Source: Trichomonas vaginalis G3 (taxonomy: Eukaryota; Parabasalia; Trichomonadida; Trichomonadidae). From it: a DNA stretch of 64,000 nt. The notes beneath the pieces were generated by a model, which was given only the letters and a program-made list of their open reading frames with translations, was not told where the DNA came from and did no database searches. The stretch lies in NCBI RefSeq assembly GCF_026262505.1, contig NC_067206.1, forward strand, positions 33,929,896 through 33,993,895, read 5' to 3'. This document shows, piece by piece, positions 46,721 to 58,204 of the stretch (position 1 is the first letter of the stretch; the number at the start of each line of letters is the position of its first letter). A program made the translations under genes and the position numbers.

Positions 46721-48361
46721 TTAAACATTTCTATTCATCAATATTTCATCATATGAACTTCTATACTGTGGTGGTGTACCTGTTGGATGATATTTCAAAC
46801 CTTCATCCGGTGTCCATGTCCAATATGTAGTCCTAGTAAACCAAACCTGAGGAGGATTTGTCACCTTTGAACAGTAAGTGTCATTTTCACCCTGAATGAT
46901 TGGATAAGCTTTCACTTGTACTGTAACTTGTGAGTTGAAAGTTTCTAATCCATCAAAGAATATACCCGCTCCATCACGTTGAACTGGAATAGTGCATAAG
47001 AATGAAGTTTGGTCTTTCCATGTTCTAGCTAATGGCGCGCCATCATCTGCATTCAGTGGTCTAGTTAATGAGTCCTCGTATTCTTCTGTGCATTCATTCA
47101 CTCCATCTAAATCAGAAGCTTGAAGCATACGTGTAAAGAATATGTCACCCACTGTGGTCATCGCTTGATCGGGGAAGTTTCTGGAATCTATAGTGACCTG
47201 AAGACCTCGAAGCATTGGATTTTCTAAAACTGTTCTTTGCATTGCATTCTTCGGAAATGTTAACACAACATCTGTAACATTATGAAGAGCGTATGAGAAA
47301 TCAGAGCTGATACCTTCAGGAGTGATGCAACCTCCATTTAGTGAACGAACGTCAATATGTTGAGCTGGAATCATGAATGGATCTTCCTTACTGAATAAAC
47401 GTGGTATTGCTTTAACTGATTCTTCAATTAAACCATATCCTGGTGTAATGCATTTATCCTCTAAAACTTCCATCTTTATGCATGAAATAATAACGTCATC
47501 AACTGTTGCGTCAGCAGATGTAGCGGCTAAGCTTGTAATTAATTTGGTAGGAAGTCCGATTTGTTGGAATTTGCGATCATATTTATAAACATGATTCATA
47601 ATCTTTTCATAATTTTCATCAGTTATCTTTTCATAAACATAATTTTGTAAATCAGCAACTCTTAACGGGTCAACCTGACAAAATACTAAAGTATCTCTGA
47701 AAACATAATATTTAAGAATGATATCACCAAATGATTTTGGATAATCATCGAACGCCTGAAATGCTAACAAATCATTTACCGGAATAATCATATCAAAAGT
47801 GACATCAACTTCTTCATTTGCTCTCTTGAAAACTTCTGAAGGGTCAATATATTTACCACATATTGAGTTATCATATTTTTGAACATTATTATATAACGAA
47901 TGAACAAACTTTTTAACTTTCCTTTCTGATTTCGGTTTATATGTTGCAAATGCGAAAGATTCACGGGCACAATCCATCTGAAGATAACCGGCATCACCTC
48001 TTTCGGTTTCTACTTCTAATTGTATAAAGCTTTGATTTGATGATTTGTAACCAACGAATAAACGCATGCATTTAAAAGCGACATCACATGTGAAAGCTTT
48101 ATTTGAAACTAGAGTTACTTTAACTTTGCGTTTAATATATGTGTCACCTAATTGGTTCACATCATGAGCTGGGTTTGTGATTCTTAAATGAGTTTGTTTA
48201 TCATCAAAATATGGAGTATCAGAGTCATAGCATGAACTTTCAAGTTCTCTATAATATCTTCTTCCGTCATTCTTTGCGAATATTTCATTTATCTTTTCGA
48301 ATGAATGAAACACATTTCCATTAATTGGTTTAGTGTTTGGCACTAAATAGTTAGTCGTCAT
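46721..48361 (-). CDS. Candidate major capsid protein of Polinton B
   Basis: A 546-residue beta-rich protein starting MTTNYLVPNTKPINGN. Size, position before the packaging ATPase, and capsid-style segments (VDVTFDMIIPVNDLLAFQAF, SFLCTIPVQRDGAGIFFDGL, TYWTWTPDEGLKYHPTG) fit a Polinton double jelly-roll capsid protein. Similarity to the A candidate (21782-23348) is too weak to see by eye, so the assignment rests mainly on context. Intact. Confidence 0.65.
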   Translation of the reverse strand: MTTNYLVPNTKPINGNVFHSFEKINEIFAKNDGRRYYRELESSCYDSDTPYFDDKQTHLRITNPAHDVNQLGDTYIKRKVKVTLVSNKAFTCDVAFKCMRLFVGYKSSNQSFIQLEVETERGDAGYLQMDCARESFAFATYKPKSERKVKKFVHSLYNNVQKYDNSICGKYIDPSEVFKRANEEVDVTFDMIIPVNDLLAFQAFDDYPKSFGDIILKYYVFRDTLVFCQVDPLRVADLQNYVYEKITDENYEKIMNHVYKYDRKFQQIGLPTKLITSLAATSADATVDDVIISCIKMEVLEDKCITPGYGLIEESVKAIPRLFSKEDPFMIPAQHIDVRSLNGGCITPEGISSDFSYALHNVTDVVLTFPKNAMQRTVLENPMLRGLQVTIDSRNFPDQAMTTVGDIFFTRMLQASDLDGVNECTEEYEDSLTRPLNADDGAPLARTWKDQTSFLCTIPVQRDGAGIFFDGLETFNSQVTVQVKAYPIIQGENDTYCSKVTNPPQVWFTRTTYWTWTPDEGLKYHPTGTPPQYRSSYDEILMNRNV

Positions 48362-48430
48362 TTATTAATAAATAAAAAATCAAAATTAAAAGATGAAAAT
48401 GAATTTTTAATTTTAATGAAATAATCAACT

Positions 48431-48646
48431 ATGGCTGCAGGTATATTTAAGAAACTGTGGGATAAAGTAAAAAGAGGAGCGCATAAAGTTTGGGAAACAT
48501 TGAAGAAGGGAGCAAATTGGATATTTAAGAATAAAGAAGCAATTAGTGACGTTGCTGAATCAATAACACCAAAAGCTGCCCCAATAAGAGAAATTTTAAA
48601 TAAAGGAGAAAAAGTTTATCAAAGACTACAACCGATACTAAGATAA
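48431..48646 (+). CDS. Small amphipathic/basic protein, MAAG-FKKLWD type
   Basis: A 71-residue protein starting MAAGIFKKLWDKVKRGAHKV. The N-terminal ~35 residues form a basic amphipathic helix, and a Pro-containing C-terminal region follows. It shares its N-terminus with the convergent gene 48666-48902. This resembles membrane-active minor capsid proteins such as adenovirus pVI-type lytic peptides, but only in character; function is inferred. Confidence 0.6.
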   Translation: MAAGIFKKLWDKVKRGAHKVWETLKKGANWIFKNKEAISDVAESITPKAAPIREILNKGEKVYQRLQPILR

Positions 48647-48665
48647 AAATATATTTATTTTTCCA

Positions 48666-48902
48666 CTATCTACCCCCTATTTTATTAAGTATTGATTCAG
48701 CAATTCCACCAACTGCGTTACCCGCTTGTGCTCCCATCGCCGGGTTACCCGCTTTAGTACCTAATACTCCACCTATGATTGTTCCTGCCGTTTTCGCTAC
48801 TGGTGCCAAAAAGTTTGCAACAGGTTTAATAACCTTTTTATAAACCCAACCCGCAGCTTTCTTAATTCCATCCCATAATTTTTTAAAGAATCCTGCCGCC
48901 AT
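48666..48902 (-). CDS. Small amphipathic plus Gly/Ala-rich protein, MAAG-FKKLWD type
   Basis: About 78 residues from MAAGFFKKLWDGIKKAAGWV. An amphipathic basic helix is followed by a Gly/Ala-rich hydrophobic stretch (AGTIIGGVLGTKAGNPAMGA) that could insert into membranes. The start is set at 48902 by the shared MAAG start with 48431-48646; a longer form from 48941 is possible. Likely a membrane-active virion protein (inference). Confidence 0.55.
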   Translation of the reverse strand: MAAGFFKKLWDGIKKAAGWVYKKVIKPVANFLAPVAKTAGTIIGGVLGTKAGNPAMGAQAGNAVGGIAESILNKIGGR

Positions 48903-48969
48903 CTCTGATTTAACATTAATTAAAAAATTCATTTTCATCACTTATATTCTAATTTTTATTCTTACATAA

Positions 48970-49338
48970 ATGAAACCGATTTTAAAAATAAATGGAACAG
49001 AGGAGGAAGAAATAAATGAAAGTGTTAATGTTCAACAAAAAATAAACGTTATTAAACCAATTACTGAAATAAAAATTTTTTCATCTGTTGAAGAATTTAA
49101 TGACTATTATGCCAATAATAAAAAATTATTTGAAGAATTGACAACATGTAAATTGAATAAAATGTTTAAAGTTGATGGATTCAAAATTTCAAAAATAAAA
49201 GGGGTGGTTAGTTTGAAATCTATTCCTCAATCACGAATCACCTCATTAATGAAAATAGATGATTTAACAAAAAGAATAGAAGAGATTGAAGAAAGAATGA
49301 ATCAAATAATTAATTTCATAAATTCATTTAATCATTAG
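48970..49338 (+). CDS. TIR-proximal small protein with coiled-coil C-terminus
   Basis: A 122-residue protein (MKPILKINGTEEEEINESVN). A middle segment KMFKVDGFKISKIKGVVSLK is followed by a coiled coil (DLTKRIEEIEERMNQIINFI). It matches A 23880-24122 in position beside the right TIR and in general layout; sequence similarity is weak. ATG follows AATTTTTATTCTTACATAA, a perfect start motif. Function unknown. Confidence 0.5.
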   Translation: MKPILKINGTEEEEINESVNVQQKINVIKPITEIKIFSSVEEFNDYYANNKKLFEELTTCKLNKMFKVDGFKISKIKGVVSLKSIPQSRITSLMKIDDLTKRIEEIEERMNQIINFINSFNH

Positions 49339-49539
49339 TTTCAATTTCTTTCTTTTTCCCCGTTTATGAGGTCTTTGATTATGACTTCATTGATTCCATT
49401 CATGATTTAAACAATGTTTAATTAATCGCGGAATATCTGACATCATCTTTATATAGCTTCTTTTATAAAAGATAAAAAATAAATTATTTTAAAATTAATG
49501 TTAATTTCTTAATGATTTATTTTTTAAAAATTTCATTTC

Positions 49540-49746
49540 ATTTCATTATGTATGGGCTGAGTGTAAATGTCTTACATTTTTGAAAATTTTTTAAATCTTG
49601 ATTTATTCAAAAACGTAAGAATAAAAACCGTAAGAATCATACATTTTTTACTTCATATGTTAAAAAAAATGATACAAAATCGTTCAATATTGTATGAATT
49701 CTTACGTTTACAAAAAAAGTCACACAACCCGCTCTCATATACTACT
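49540..49746 (-). repeat. Right terminal inverted repeat of Polinton B
   Basis: Inverted partner of 30512-30718, ending CTCTCATATACTACT. Similarity stops at an AATGAAAT run. Confidence 0.92.
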
Positions 49747-49752
49747 TATTTT
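49747..49752. other. Right target-site duplication of Polinton B
   Basis: TATTTT immediately follows the right TIR tip, identical to 30506-30511. Confidence 0.85.
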
Positions 49753-50813
49753 TATTATTCAACCACAAACTTGAAATTATCTTTTTCACTTATCAATGAA
49801 TTGTATGTATAATCGTTATCAAAAATGCCCTAGCAAATCTGGGATTTTAACTCCATTTTAAAAATCAAATCGTAAATACAGATTTGAAACTTGTGCCATT
49901 TAAAATCGTAAATGCATTAATTGTTTTACTATAATTTCTGTTTCATTTTTAATAACTCCCTGTTCATCGAAATAAATAATTGACATTTAAACAAATAAAG
50001 CCCATTTCGTATTAGGATGAGTCTACAAATAAAAATTAAATTCAAATCTCTTAATTTATGAAAGGTTTCCAACATTGGTTATCATGTTGATGTATTAACA
50101 ACTTAATCCTCCTGTTGGAATATGAAGATTGATGTCAATTTGCTTTGTCATGAACTATCTCCTAATAAAGGATGCTTATAATTAGATAATTTAAAAAATA
50201 AACTATAAATATTGAAGCAATTGAACATGTCTACTCTATATCAATCATGTGAGATCTGGTTTGGGTAAAAAATAACTTCGCTTCGCTTCTGGCAAATATG
50301 TTTCAAAAAAAAATTAGCATTGCCCAAGTATCATCAGTGTTTTCCTTTATAATAAATCTCTTGTTACAACAAAATTGTTTTGGAATGGATTGGTCTTTAA
50401 TTATATTTTCCTGCAGTGATTTATAGTTGAAATATGATATTCACTACAAAGTTGCAGAAATTAGCATAATTAAGTCATTGGATTGAATTCAGTAATTCAA
50501 TTGACAGCGGTATAAGTCTTTGCTGATGAAGCTTATCATTAATATACGAAAATATTGATTTAGATGACAGATTTCTGTCCAATTCTTGCAACATGGTATA
50601 TTTGGTGCTTTTCAAGACTTGCATACAATGATTTTCAATGAATAAGATAGAAGAACCTTGATGTAATGTACAATACTCTTAAATATTGAAAGAAGTTTCA
50701 ATATTTCAAATAATTTTATCTGATTGAATAAATGAACTAAGTACCTTGGAATTTCCGTGTCACAATATTTTGAGAGCCCTTTCAAAAATTCAATCCGGAT
50801 TTTCAAAATTTTT
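49753..50813. other. AT-rich intergenic DNA right of Polinton B
   Basis: No gene, RNA or strong repeat recognised. A short TTCGCTTCGCTTC direct repeat lies near 50278. Confidence 0.6.
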
Positions 50814-52409
50814 ATGTGGAAATATTAGATATCTCACCTGTTTTACCTCTTATCATTAGCATCGTGCTTCAGTTTTCAAGTTCAGCAAACAACTCTTTAT
50901 ATAGAAGGAACTGGCACACTTACAGGCAAAGAAGTAACTCAAAATTGCGATTCGTCTTCGATAACAGAAATTCATGTGGGTGAAGGATGTACAAAATTTG
51001 AACCGTTAGTCTTCTATAACTTTAAAGCTCTTGTTAATCTATATTTACCATCTACATTACAAACAACCAGTGGAATTGACACTCGATATTGCTATGCTTT
51101 AACAAATATTTACCTCCCGCAAGGAAGTGATTATCTCGAGCTTGATAGTTATGGAGCTCTATATACAAAAGGTAAAATAACATTGATCAGATTACCCCCA
51201 AAGAAAAGTAGTTATTCTTTTCCTCCTGAAACTACAGCTATAGACCAACAAGCATTTCATATCAACTATTATATCAATGAACTTGTTATATCTAAGAATA
51301 TTACATCAATCGGAGTTGGATTTCTTTATACAACGAGATTCAAGCGTATTTTACTGCAAAAAGGGTCTCCAATTACAGAAATAAATGGATGGTCATATGC
51401 TAACTATAATTATGTTTACATTACTAAAGCCGTAACCAAGATTGCTTCTTTGGCATTCCAATATTGTACATCTTTGAGAACAATTGAATATGAAGAAGAT
51501 TCAAATCTAACTTTTATAGGTAATAATGCATTTTTTTCGACATCAATGACAAATTTTTCTTTTCCACCAAATTGTGAAACAGTGCAATCATTATTATTCA
51601 ATTCTAATAGTAATTTGAAGTCCATTTATATTCCAGCTTCATTAGTCAATATTGACCCTCAAGTATTCACTGGCGCTCCAAATATTGATTTGATTGAAAT
51701 TGACCCCAATAATCCTGTATATACAGTGATAGCTCCTGCAACTCTTATGCTTAAGAATGGAACTAACTATATATATTTCCCTTCTACAATTACAAATTTT
51801 GAAATTTCAGGTAATGTAGTCGCTTTTGGTAAGACGTTATTTCAGTCCTGTGAGAAACTCACATCAGTAACAGTAGAATCAAATAACACAAAATTTTCTG
51901 CAGAAGGTGGAATAATTTATTCCAAAGATTATTCCACAGCCATTGCTTGCATTGGTGGAATTACAACTGTATCCATCAATTCTCAATGTAAAACAATAGG
52001 AGATTATTGTTTTTACCAAATTTCGAAATTGCAAACATTAACTTTAAATTCAGGGCTTCTCCTTCTCAACTCATATGCATTCGCATATGTAATTCTTGAA
52101 ACTTTAAGTATTCCAGAAACTGTAACAATTATTGATTCAAATTGTTTTCATTATTCAGATGTTAAGACTGTGATAACGAACGGAGGTGGACCAAATACAA
52201 TTGGTGTTAGAGCATTTTACCACTCTAACACAACAACCATAAATTTAGGGTCAAATTTAAATCTTCTCTCAAATCAAGCCTTTTCGACTTCAAAGATCAC
52301 AACTATTACATTTGATCCTAGCTGTCCATTGTCAACTATATATTATCAAGCTTTTGTTGATTGTAAAAATCTTCTATCAATCGAGATTCCAAAGAATGTA
52401 TTATCTATA

Positions 52410-53708
52410 GGGTGTCCAAAGGTGTGTTTAGCACAAACCTGAATACTGCGAATAGAAATAAACAAGTTACATATATATAAAGTTTATTTAAATATAATAA
52501 CCATTGGATTCAATCACGCGTTCGCAGCGATCGATCCAGGCTTGAAAGACACGCTTTAAATCATCATGAGAAAATTGCTCAAATTGCTCTCTTACAAAAT
52601 TTTCAAGATCATCTGGACTCGCGAATTCGCGTCCTTCAGCTCTCTTTTTAGCGTGCCGAATAAATAAAAGTCAGAGGGTGCAATATCAGGTGAATAAATT
52701 GGGTTTGGAACAACTTTGACATTGTTTTCCACCAAGTAATTCATTACCTTATGACTTTTGTGAACTCTTGAATTATCAAAATGAATTGCAAACTTTTGTT
52801 TTTGTTGTTTGGATTTCTCAAACTCATCAGAATTGATAATTTGAGTAAGAACATTGTCAATTAGATACTGAGCATTCATCGTATTAGGTTTTTGAAGAAT
52901 ATCAATTGCGATGATGCCATTCACGCCCCAAAAAACCGACAACATCATCATTGGTGTGTCAATTTTTTTCTTCGGGAATGTTTGCGGATTTTCATCCTTC
53001 GGGATCCACATGATTTTGGCTTCTGTTGCATATTGAAACCAAGACTCGTCCCCAGTTGCTAAAAAGCGAAACTTCTTGGATTGATACGCACCCAATATAG
53101 AGAGGAGCTCTTTCGAAGATTGTACTCTAGATTTTTTTTGAACTGAATTAAGGTTGTGCGGAACCCAACGTGTATACGCTAGTTTGTAGTTCAAATAATT
53201 GTGCAGATAATAACTGACTGTTGTACGTGGTATCTTTGTCATCTCCTCTATCCTTCTGAGTGATGCTCTTGGGTCTTCATCTAGCGCTTGAAGAATTGCT
53301 TTGATTTTTCTTTGATCCGGCGATTTTTTGTCAATTTTTATGATGGGCGCCTTTTTGTTCATGAAGTGATACATACTAACATGATACGTTACAGTGGAAT
53401 AGCTAGGAGCATCCATACCGAAGCATTTTACCAATGTCTCGTAGATTTTTTTACAGTCTTTGCATTTTTTTGCAAGAGCGAGGATGTTTTCTTTATGATT
53501 CATTAAAAAAATGAAAAAAATCCCGCCAAAATTTCCCGCGAAACCGCCTCTTGTCTCAAAATTCATTTTATATCCCGGCATGGCGCCAAAATACAACATA
53601 CTCATCATATACATATATTCATATTTTTTATTATATATTTATAATCAGCATATATCTCCTTTAATAGTCTCATATAGAGCGCTGTGCTAAACGCACCTTT
53701 GGACACCC
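52410..53708 (-). mobile_element. Tvmar1-like mariner transposon
   Basis: 1299 bp with terminal inverted repeats of at least 25 bp (GGGTGTCCAAAGGTG(T/C)GTTT), one mismatch between ends, and a TA duplication at 52408-52409/53709-53710. The length is close to the known Trichomonas mariner. It is inserted in the BspA-like gene in opposite orientation. The nearly matching ends imply a recent insertion. Confidence 0.93.
52488..53503 (-). pseudogene. Mariner transposase, one frameshift
   Basis: Start MNHKENILALAKKCKD at 53503. A helix-turn-helix N-terminus (DPRASLRRIEEMTKIPRTTV) precedes the DDD catalytic triad in ATGDESWFQYA, AIHFDNSRVHKS and YSPDIAPSDFYLFG, with the DD34D-type spacing of mariners. 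After YLFGT the frame shifts by one base near 52655. The typical C-terminus (GREFASPDDLENFVREQFE to SNGYYI) continues in another frame to the stop at 52488. The enzyme is therefore probably inactive in this copy. Confidence 0.88.
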
Positions 53709-56230
53709 TATATTTCAACCAATAAGAGATATAGTAATTATATATTATAAAAGCATATATTGGGGATATATGCTTTAGTGGTGCAACATCATTAAAGTCA
53801 TTAACCTTCGCGGAAGGCTCAGTATTAAATTATATTGAAACACAAGCCTTTAAAGGTATTGCTATTACTTCATTAGTTCTTCCTGCAACAATGACATATA
53901 TAGGAGCTAATGCATTTGCCTCTTGTACTAATCTTGAAACAATTTCATTTGCTACTGGATCAATCATTGAAACAATAGGAGGTGGTATCTTTAAAGATTG
54001 TATATCATTAGTGAATGTTACAATTCCATCCTCTGTTTCTAATTTTGACCCTTCGACTTTTAATGGATGCAAAAATCTTGTAAATATTACTGTTTCTGAA
54101 GAAAATAGTAATTATACAAGTTATGAAGGCATTGTTTACGTGAAAAGCAAGACAAAATTAGTTTGTTGTCCTGGAGGAAAAGTTTCTGCAAATATTAATA
54201 ACAATATTATTGTTATTGGGTCAAATGCTTTCTATGGCTGTTCAAAACTTGAGAATCTTACATTTGAAATTGGCTGCCAACTTGAAGAAATTCAAGAAGG
54301 AACGTTTTATTCTTGCACTGCATTGAAAAGAGTTGATCTTCCAACATCACTACAAACTGTGCAACAAAATGCTTTTGCTGGTTGTACACTCTTAGCTATT
54401 ATTACGTTCCCTGATTATTCGATGTGTAATCTTGATGCTGAATCAGTTTTCTCTGATTGTTCCAATCTAGAAACAATAACATTCGGACAATTTTGTGCTT
54501 TAACTGTTTTTGGAAAGAATATCTTTAGTAATTGTGTGAAATTGAGTTCAATAAATATCCCTGCAAACTGCACAACAATAAAAGAAGGTGCATTCCTTAA
54601 TTGTCAAAATCTTTCAAATATAATATTTGAAAGTGGTTCACACATCACGACAATAGAGAATAATGTTTTTTCTGGTTGTTCTTCACTAACAGAATTCACT
54701 CTTCCTGATTCAATAACTGATATTACTTCTTCATGTTTTGGAAATTCTACATATATAAAAATAGTTAATGTACCTGCAAATTGTGCAATTTCTAAAATAG
54801 GATCAAATGCATTTAGTTCTTTTCCTTTAGAAACAATTAATTTTGGATCTGGAACGACGGTTTCTCTTCTTGAAGATTCTGCATTTCTGAATAAAAATAT
54901 TGTAACATTTAAAATGAATTCGCCTTTAATTATTTCAAGTAATGCTTTTAAAGGCTGTAAGAAATTAACAACTATTTCAATTGATGGAGTTACATCTATT
55001 GGAAACTTTGCATTTTCTGGGTGTACTTCATTAAGATCATTTTCTGTTCCTCAAAAATGCAAATCTTTAGGAGATAATTGTTTCCAAGGTTGTTCTTTAA
55101 TAACCTCAATTACTTTTGTTTCGACACCAACAATCATAACAATAAGGAGCAATTGTATGGCTGGATTAACAATAGCATCAATAACGATACCACAGAGTGT
55201 AACAACAATAGGAAATGGTTGTTTCTCAGGTTGCACTATTTTATCATCGATTATTTTCGAAGCAAATTCTAATTTGGCATCAATTGGTTCGAACTGTTTT
55301 TCAGGCTGTACTTCATTGATGAGTTTCACTACTCCAGATTCATTTACTGTAATTAGTGCTTCAACATTTGGATCAGCCCCAAGTATTACTGATGTGTTTA
55401 TTCCTGCAGGGTTGACAATTACGAAAATTTCTAATGGAGCTTTCGAATCATTTCCACTCAAATCAATAACATTTGGAAGTGGAACAATTGTTAATTATCT
55501 CGAGGATTCCGCCTTCGAAAACAAAAAACTTGAATCATTTACACTTGATTGTCCTGTAATTGTTGGTTCAAATGTTTTTAAAGGATGTACAAATCTGAAG
55601 ACAGTTAGTATTCCTCATATTACATCTTCAATAAATGTTCTAAATTCAAAAAGATTATCATTATCAGCAGAAAGCTTGTATACTATTCCTATTGGATTAT
55701 TTGATGGCTGTTCTTCTTTGACAAATATTGATATTAATACGAACATTGTTAATATCTCTGATTATGCATTTAATGATTGTAAATTGCTGAACTTTAGAAT
55801 TCCTGAAACAACACAATATATAGGAGATTACTCTTTCTATAATTGCAAGCAAATATCATATATTCCTAATAGTGTTGTTCATCTTGGAAACAGTTCCTTT
55901 TCTGGAACAAATATAGGTAGAACACTTATTGTTAGTAGCTTGATAAATTATATCGGAAAATCGTGTTTTTCGAACACCTTAGTAAGAAAAATTTATTATT
56001 GCAGTAATTTTGATTTTTCTGGTTTCGCTCTCGCTTTTGAACCAGATGCGAGAGCATTTGTAACATTCCAATATCCTGAAAACACATTTTGTGGAATTCT
56101 TGCAAGACATTTGCCAGGAACTACTTGTAAGGATATAATGGAAACCAATCTGGATGGTTATAGAAATGAACTTGGTTTAACAAATGGTGGAAGGTATGTA
56201 TATGCTGTATTCCTTGCAGGAATCGAATAA

Positions 56231-58204
56231 ATTGTTACTATTTTTTTATTTGTTTGTTGTAATATAAATGTCCATGTTTAGATTATATGATTTTGATCTA
56301 TTTACTGCTTTGCAATCAAATACATTATCAAGTGATTGTAGTTTCTGCATTTTATATCATGAATTTACATGAAAAATGCAACAAATTAAATTCATTATTG
56401 ATAATATCTTAATCAAGAAGGATAAATCATGCGATTTTCCATATTTGTACAATGGAATAATGGATAGTTGTGTTTCATAGATATTTATCATATTTGATCA
56501 AATTTGATTTTTCAAAGGTTGGATATTTTGATTCTTCCTTGATAAGGATGTCAATTCGGAAAATTGTTTTCATTTTAGGAGAATATAATTTTCCTTTTGG
56601 AAAATTTAAAAAGTGAGACGCGCAGGATTCGAACTTTTTTAAAAGTTGATTTAAATATATTCTAGTGTGGATTCTAAGGATAATATCATATTTAAAATAA
56701 GAATATACTAGTTTAGGTGGTATAATTTTTTTCGATAAATTTGAGAGTATGTACGTTTAGGGCATCAAAAGTGTCAATTCGCTCAGCGAAAGCTGAGCTA
56801 GCTTCGTTCTCGAAAAAATAGGGAAGGAGTGAAAGAGAGTGATACAGATGTTGACACATTCATATCATTTCAACAAATTTTGATCAAATTGAAATTCAAT
56901 GAAATTCAATTCACTTCATATCCTTCAGTCAGTACATTGACATCCTTCTACATCACAATGATAACTCGTGCATCAATAGTTCTACAACTAACTCAGAAAA
57001 AACAAGATTTTTACTTCCAGCTTACAGCTTTTAAAAAGTTTCGATGATAAAAATCACTCTACTCTTGTTTATCGATATGTTGTGATAGTAGGTAAACGTA
57101 TTCTTATCGATATTAATAAAAATATTTTTACGAAAATCTGAACCAATTACAGAGTTATTCATAAAGTTTATGATAACTGTAATTACTTCATCTTTGTTTA
57201 ATATTTGAATAAACAATTTAATTTAATTTGCATAATTTTTTTTAGTTGAAAGACAGGAAACTTAGTTGAGTTTGTATTATTTTTATCGTTCAATTCATTG
57301 TATCAGTGAGTGATCCAGATATTTAAGATATTTAGAAAAAATTTATTAATTTGATTAACAAATTTTAATCAAAATAGCAAAAATCTATTTGATAGCTGTA
57401 AGCAAACAATAATTTTTATTTCAAGCAAAATCAATTATTTTCATCTAAACGTATAAAATTGTCAATTTTATGAGAATAAATTTAAAATCTCATGAAATAT
57501 AAAGGAGAGTAATATTTTTCAATTTTCTTTTTTTCTTTGTCTCAAATATTTTCTGTTGGGAATTTTCTTGTTATCAAAAAATAATTTTAATATTTGTTTA
57601 TTTCATTACATACAATAAAATTTTAAAAACTCTATTTGTTCACAAGAAAATTTTTTCCCTTCATATGAAGAAACATTTTGTTCTCCATTTGATGCTGAGT
57701 CTAAATCTCGATTTTTGATTTTTCTTCTTTCCAAATTTCTTTTTTCCAAATTAGAAGTTTAATTCAAATTTTCAATAGTTTATATATTTTCTCAAACCGT
57801 CTTAGATTTTCTCACTTTTTAGGGATTTTCTCTCAAAATATACAAAAATAGTAATATCAATACATGTGTCTAATATACTTTAAAACCATCGTGATAAAAT
57901 TCAAAAACGAAGAGTTCTTCTCTCCAAATTTTTTTCAAAATCAAAAAAATGAGATAAAAAAGCACGTTTGGAAAATTCATTTTTAGCATTTTAGGAATTT
58001 TCTCACTTTTCTTCCAAATTGACATCCTTATCCTTGATTATTATATTAGACTAGTTTAGTGTATAATAAATTACTGATTGATATTCGTCATACGTTGAAA
58101 TTTTGTATCATCATTTCATTGTATACTAGAAATTGAAATGTTTTAATTATATCGCACTATTTATTTTTGTGTATAAATGTAAAAATAACAAGAAGTAATA
58201 GGTG
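56231..58204. other. Long AT-rich intergenic DNA
   Basis: No gene supported over ~2 kb. It contains a short perfect hairpin GCTCAGC-GAAA-GCTGAGC at 56781-56798 and a tRNA 3'-half-like fragment near 56616 (rejected as a gene). Confidence 0.6.
56781..56798. other. Small hairpin with GAAA loop
   Basis: GCTCAGC GAAA GCTGAGC: a perfect 7-bp stem closed by a GNRA-type tetraloop in otherwise unstructured AT-rich DNA. Role unknown. Confidence 0.5.

Larger units (their letters stand above)
30512..49746. mobile_element. Polinton/Maverick element B
   Basis: A 19.2-kb element with ~207-bp TIRs and a perfect 6-bp duplication, inserted between host genes. Gene set: polB-upstream gene, polB, integrase, small genes, cargo cassette, fibre, structural proteins, packaging ATPase, capsid-like protein and small membrane-active-type proteins. 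It looks largely whole, with about two or three breaks, mainly in the integrase region. Intact ends and duplication indicate a recent insertion. It is more AT-rich than A except over the cassette and fibre (about 37.5-43.0 kb). Confidence 0.93.
50814..56230 (+). pseudogene. BspA-like leucine-rich-repeat surface protein gene, disrupted by mariner
   Basis: Both flanks of the mariner encode BspA/TpLRR repeats (NAFxGCxxLxxIxIPxxVTxIGxxxFxGC), about 20 residues each and some 40 in all. An N-terminal signal-like segment (LFYLLSLASCFSF) is in frame with ATG 50814 but separated from it by TAG at 50826-50828. The mariner splits the gene at 52408-52410. After it, ~45 bp (53711-53755) contain stops before repeats resume (GDICFSGATSLKSLTF). 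No C-terminal membrane anchor is visible. Such proteins face the surface of trichomonads and bind host or bacterial surfaces. This copy is a pseudogene. Confidence 0.8.

Noticed and set aside
55051-55461. Minus-strand frame inside the BspA-like repeats
   Set aside because: It is a shadow of the leucine-rich repeats on the plus strand.
56614-56690. Minus-strand GTTCGAATCCTGCGCGTCTC resembling a tRNA T-arm and acceptor end
   Set aside because: The 5' half of the T stem is A-rich and does not pair, and no 5' acceptor strand is found upstream, so it is a remnant at most.
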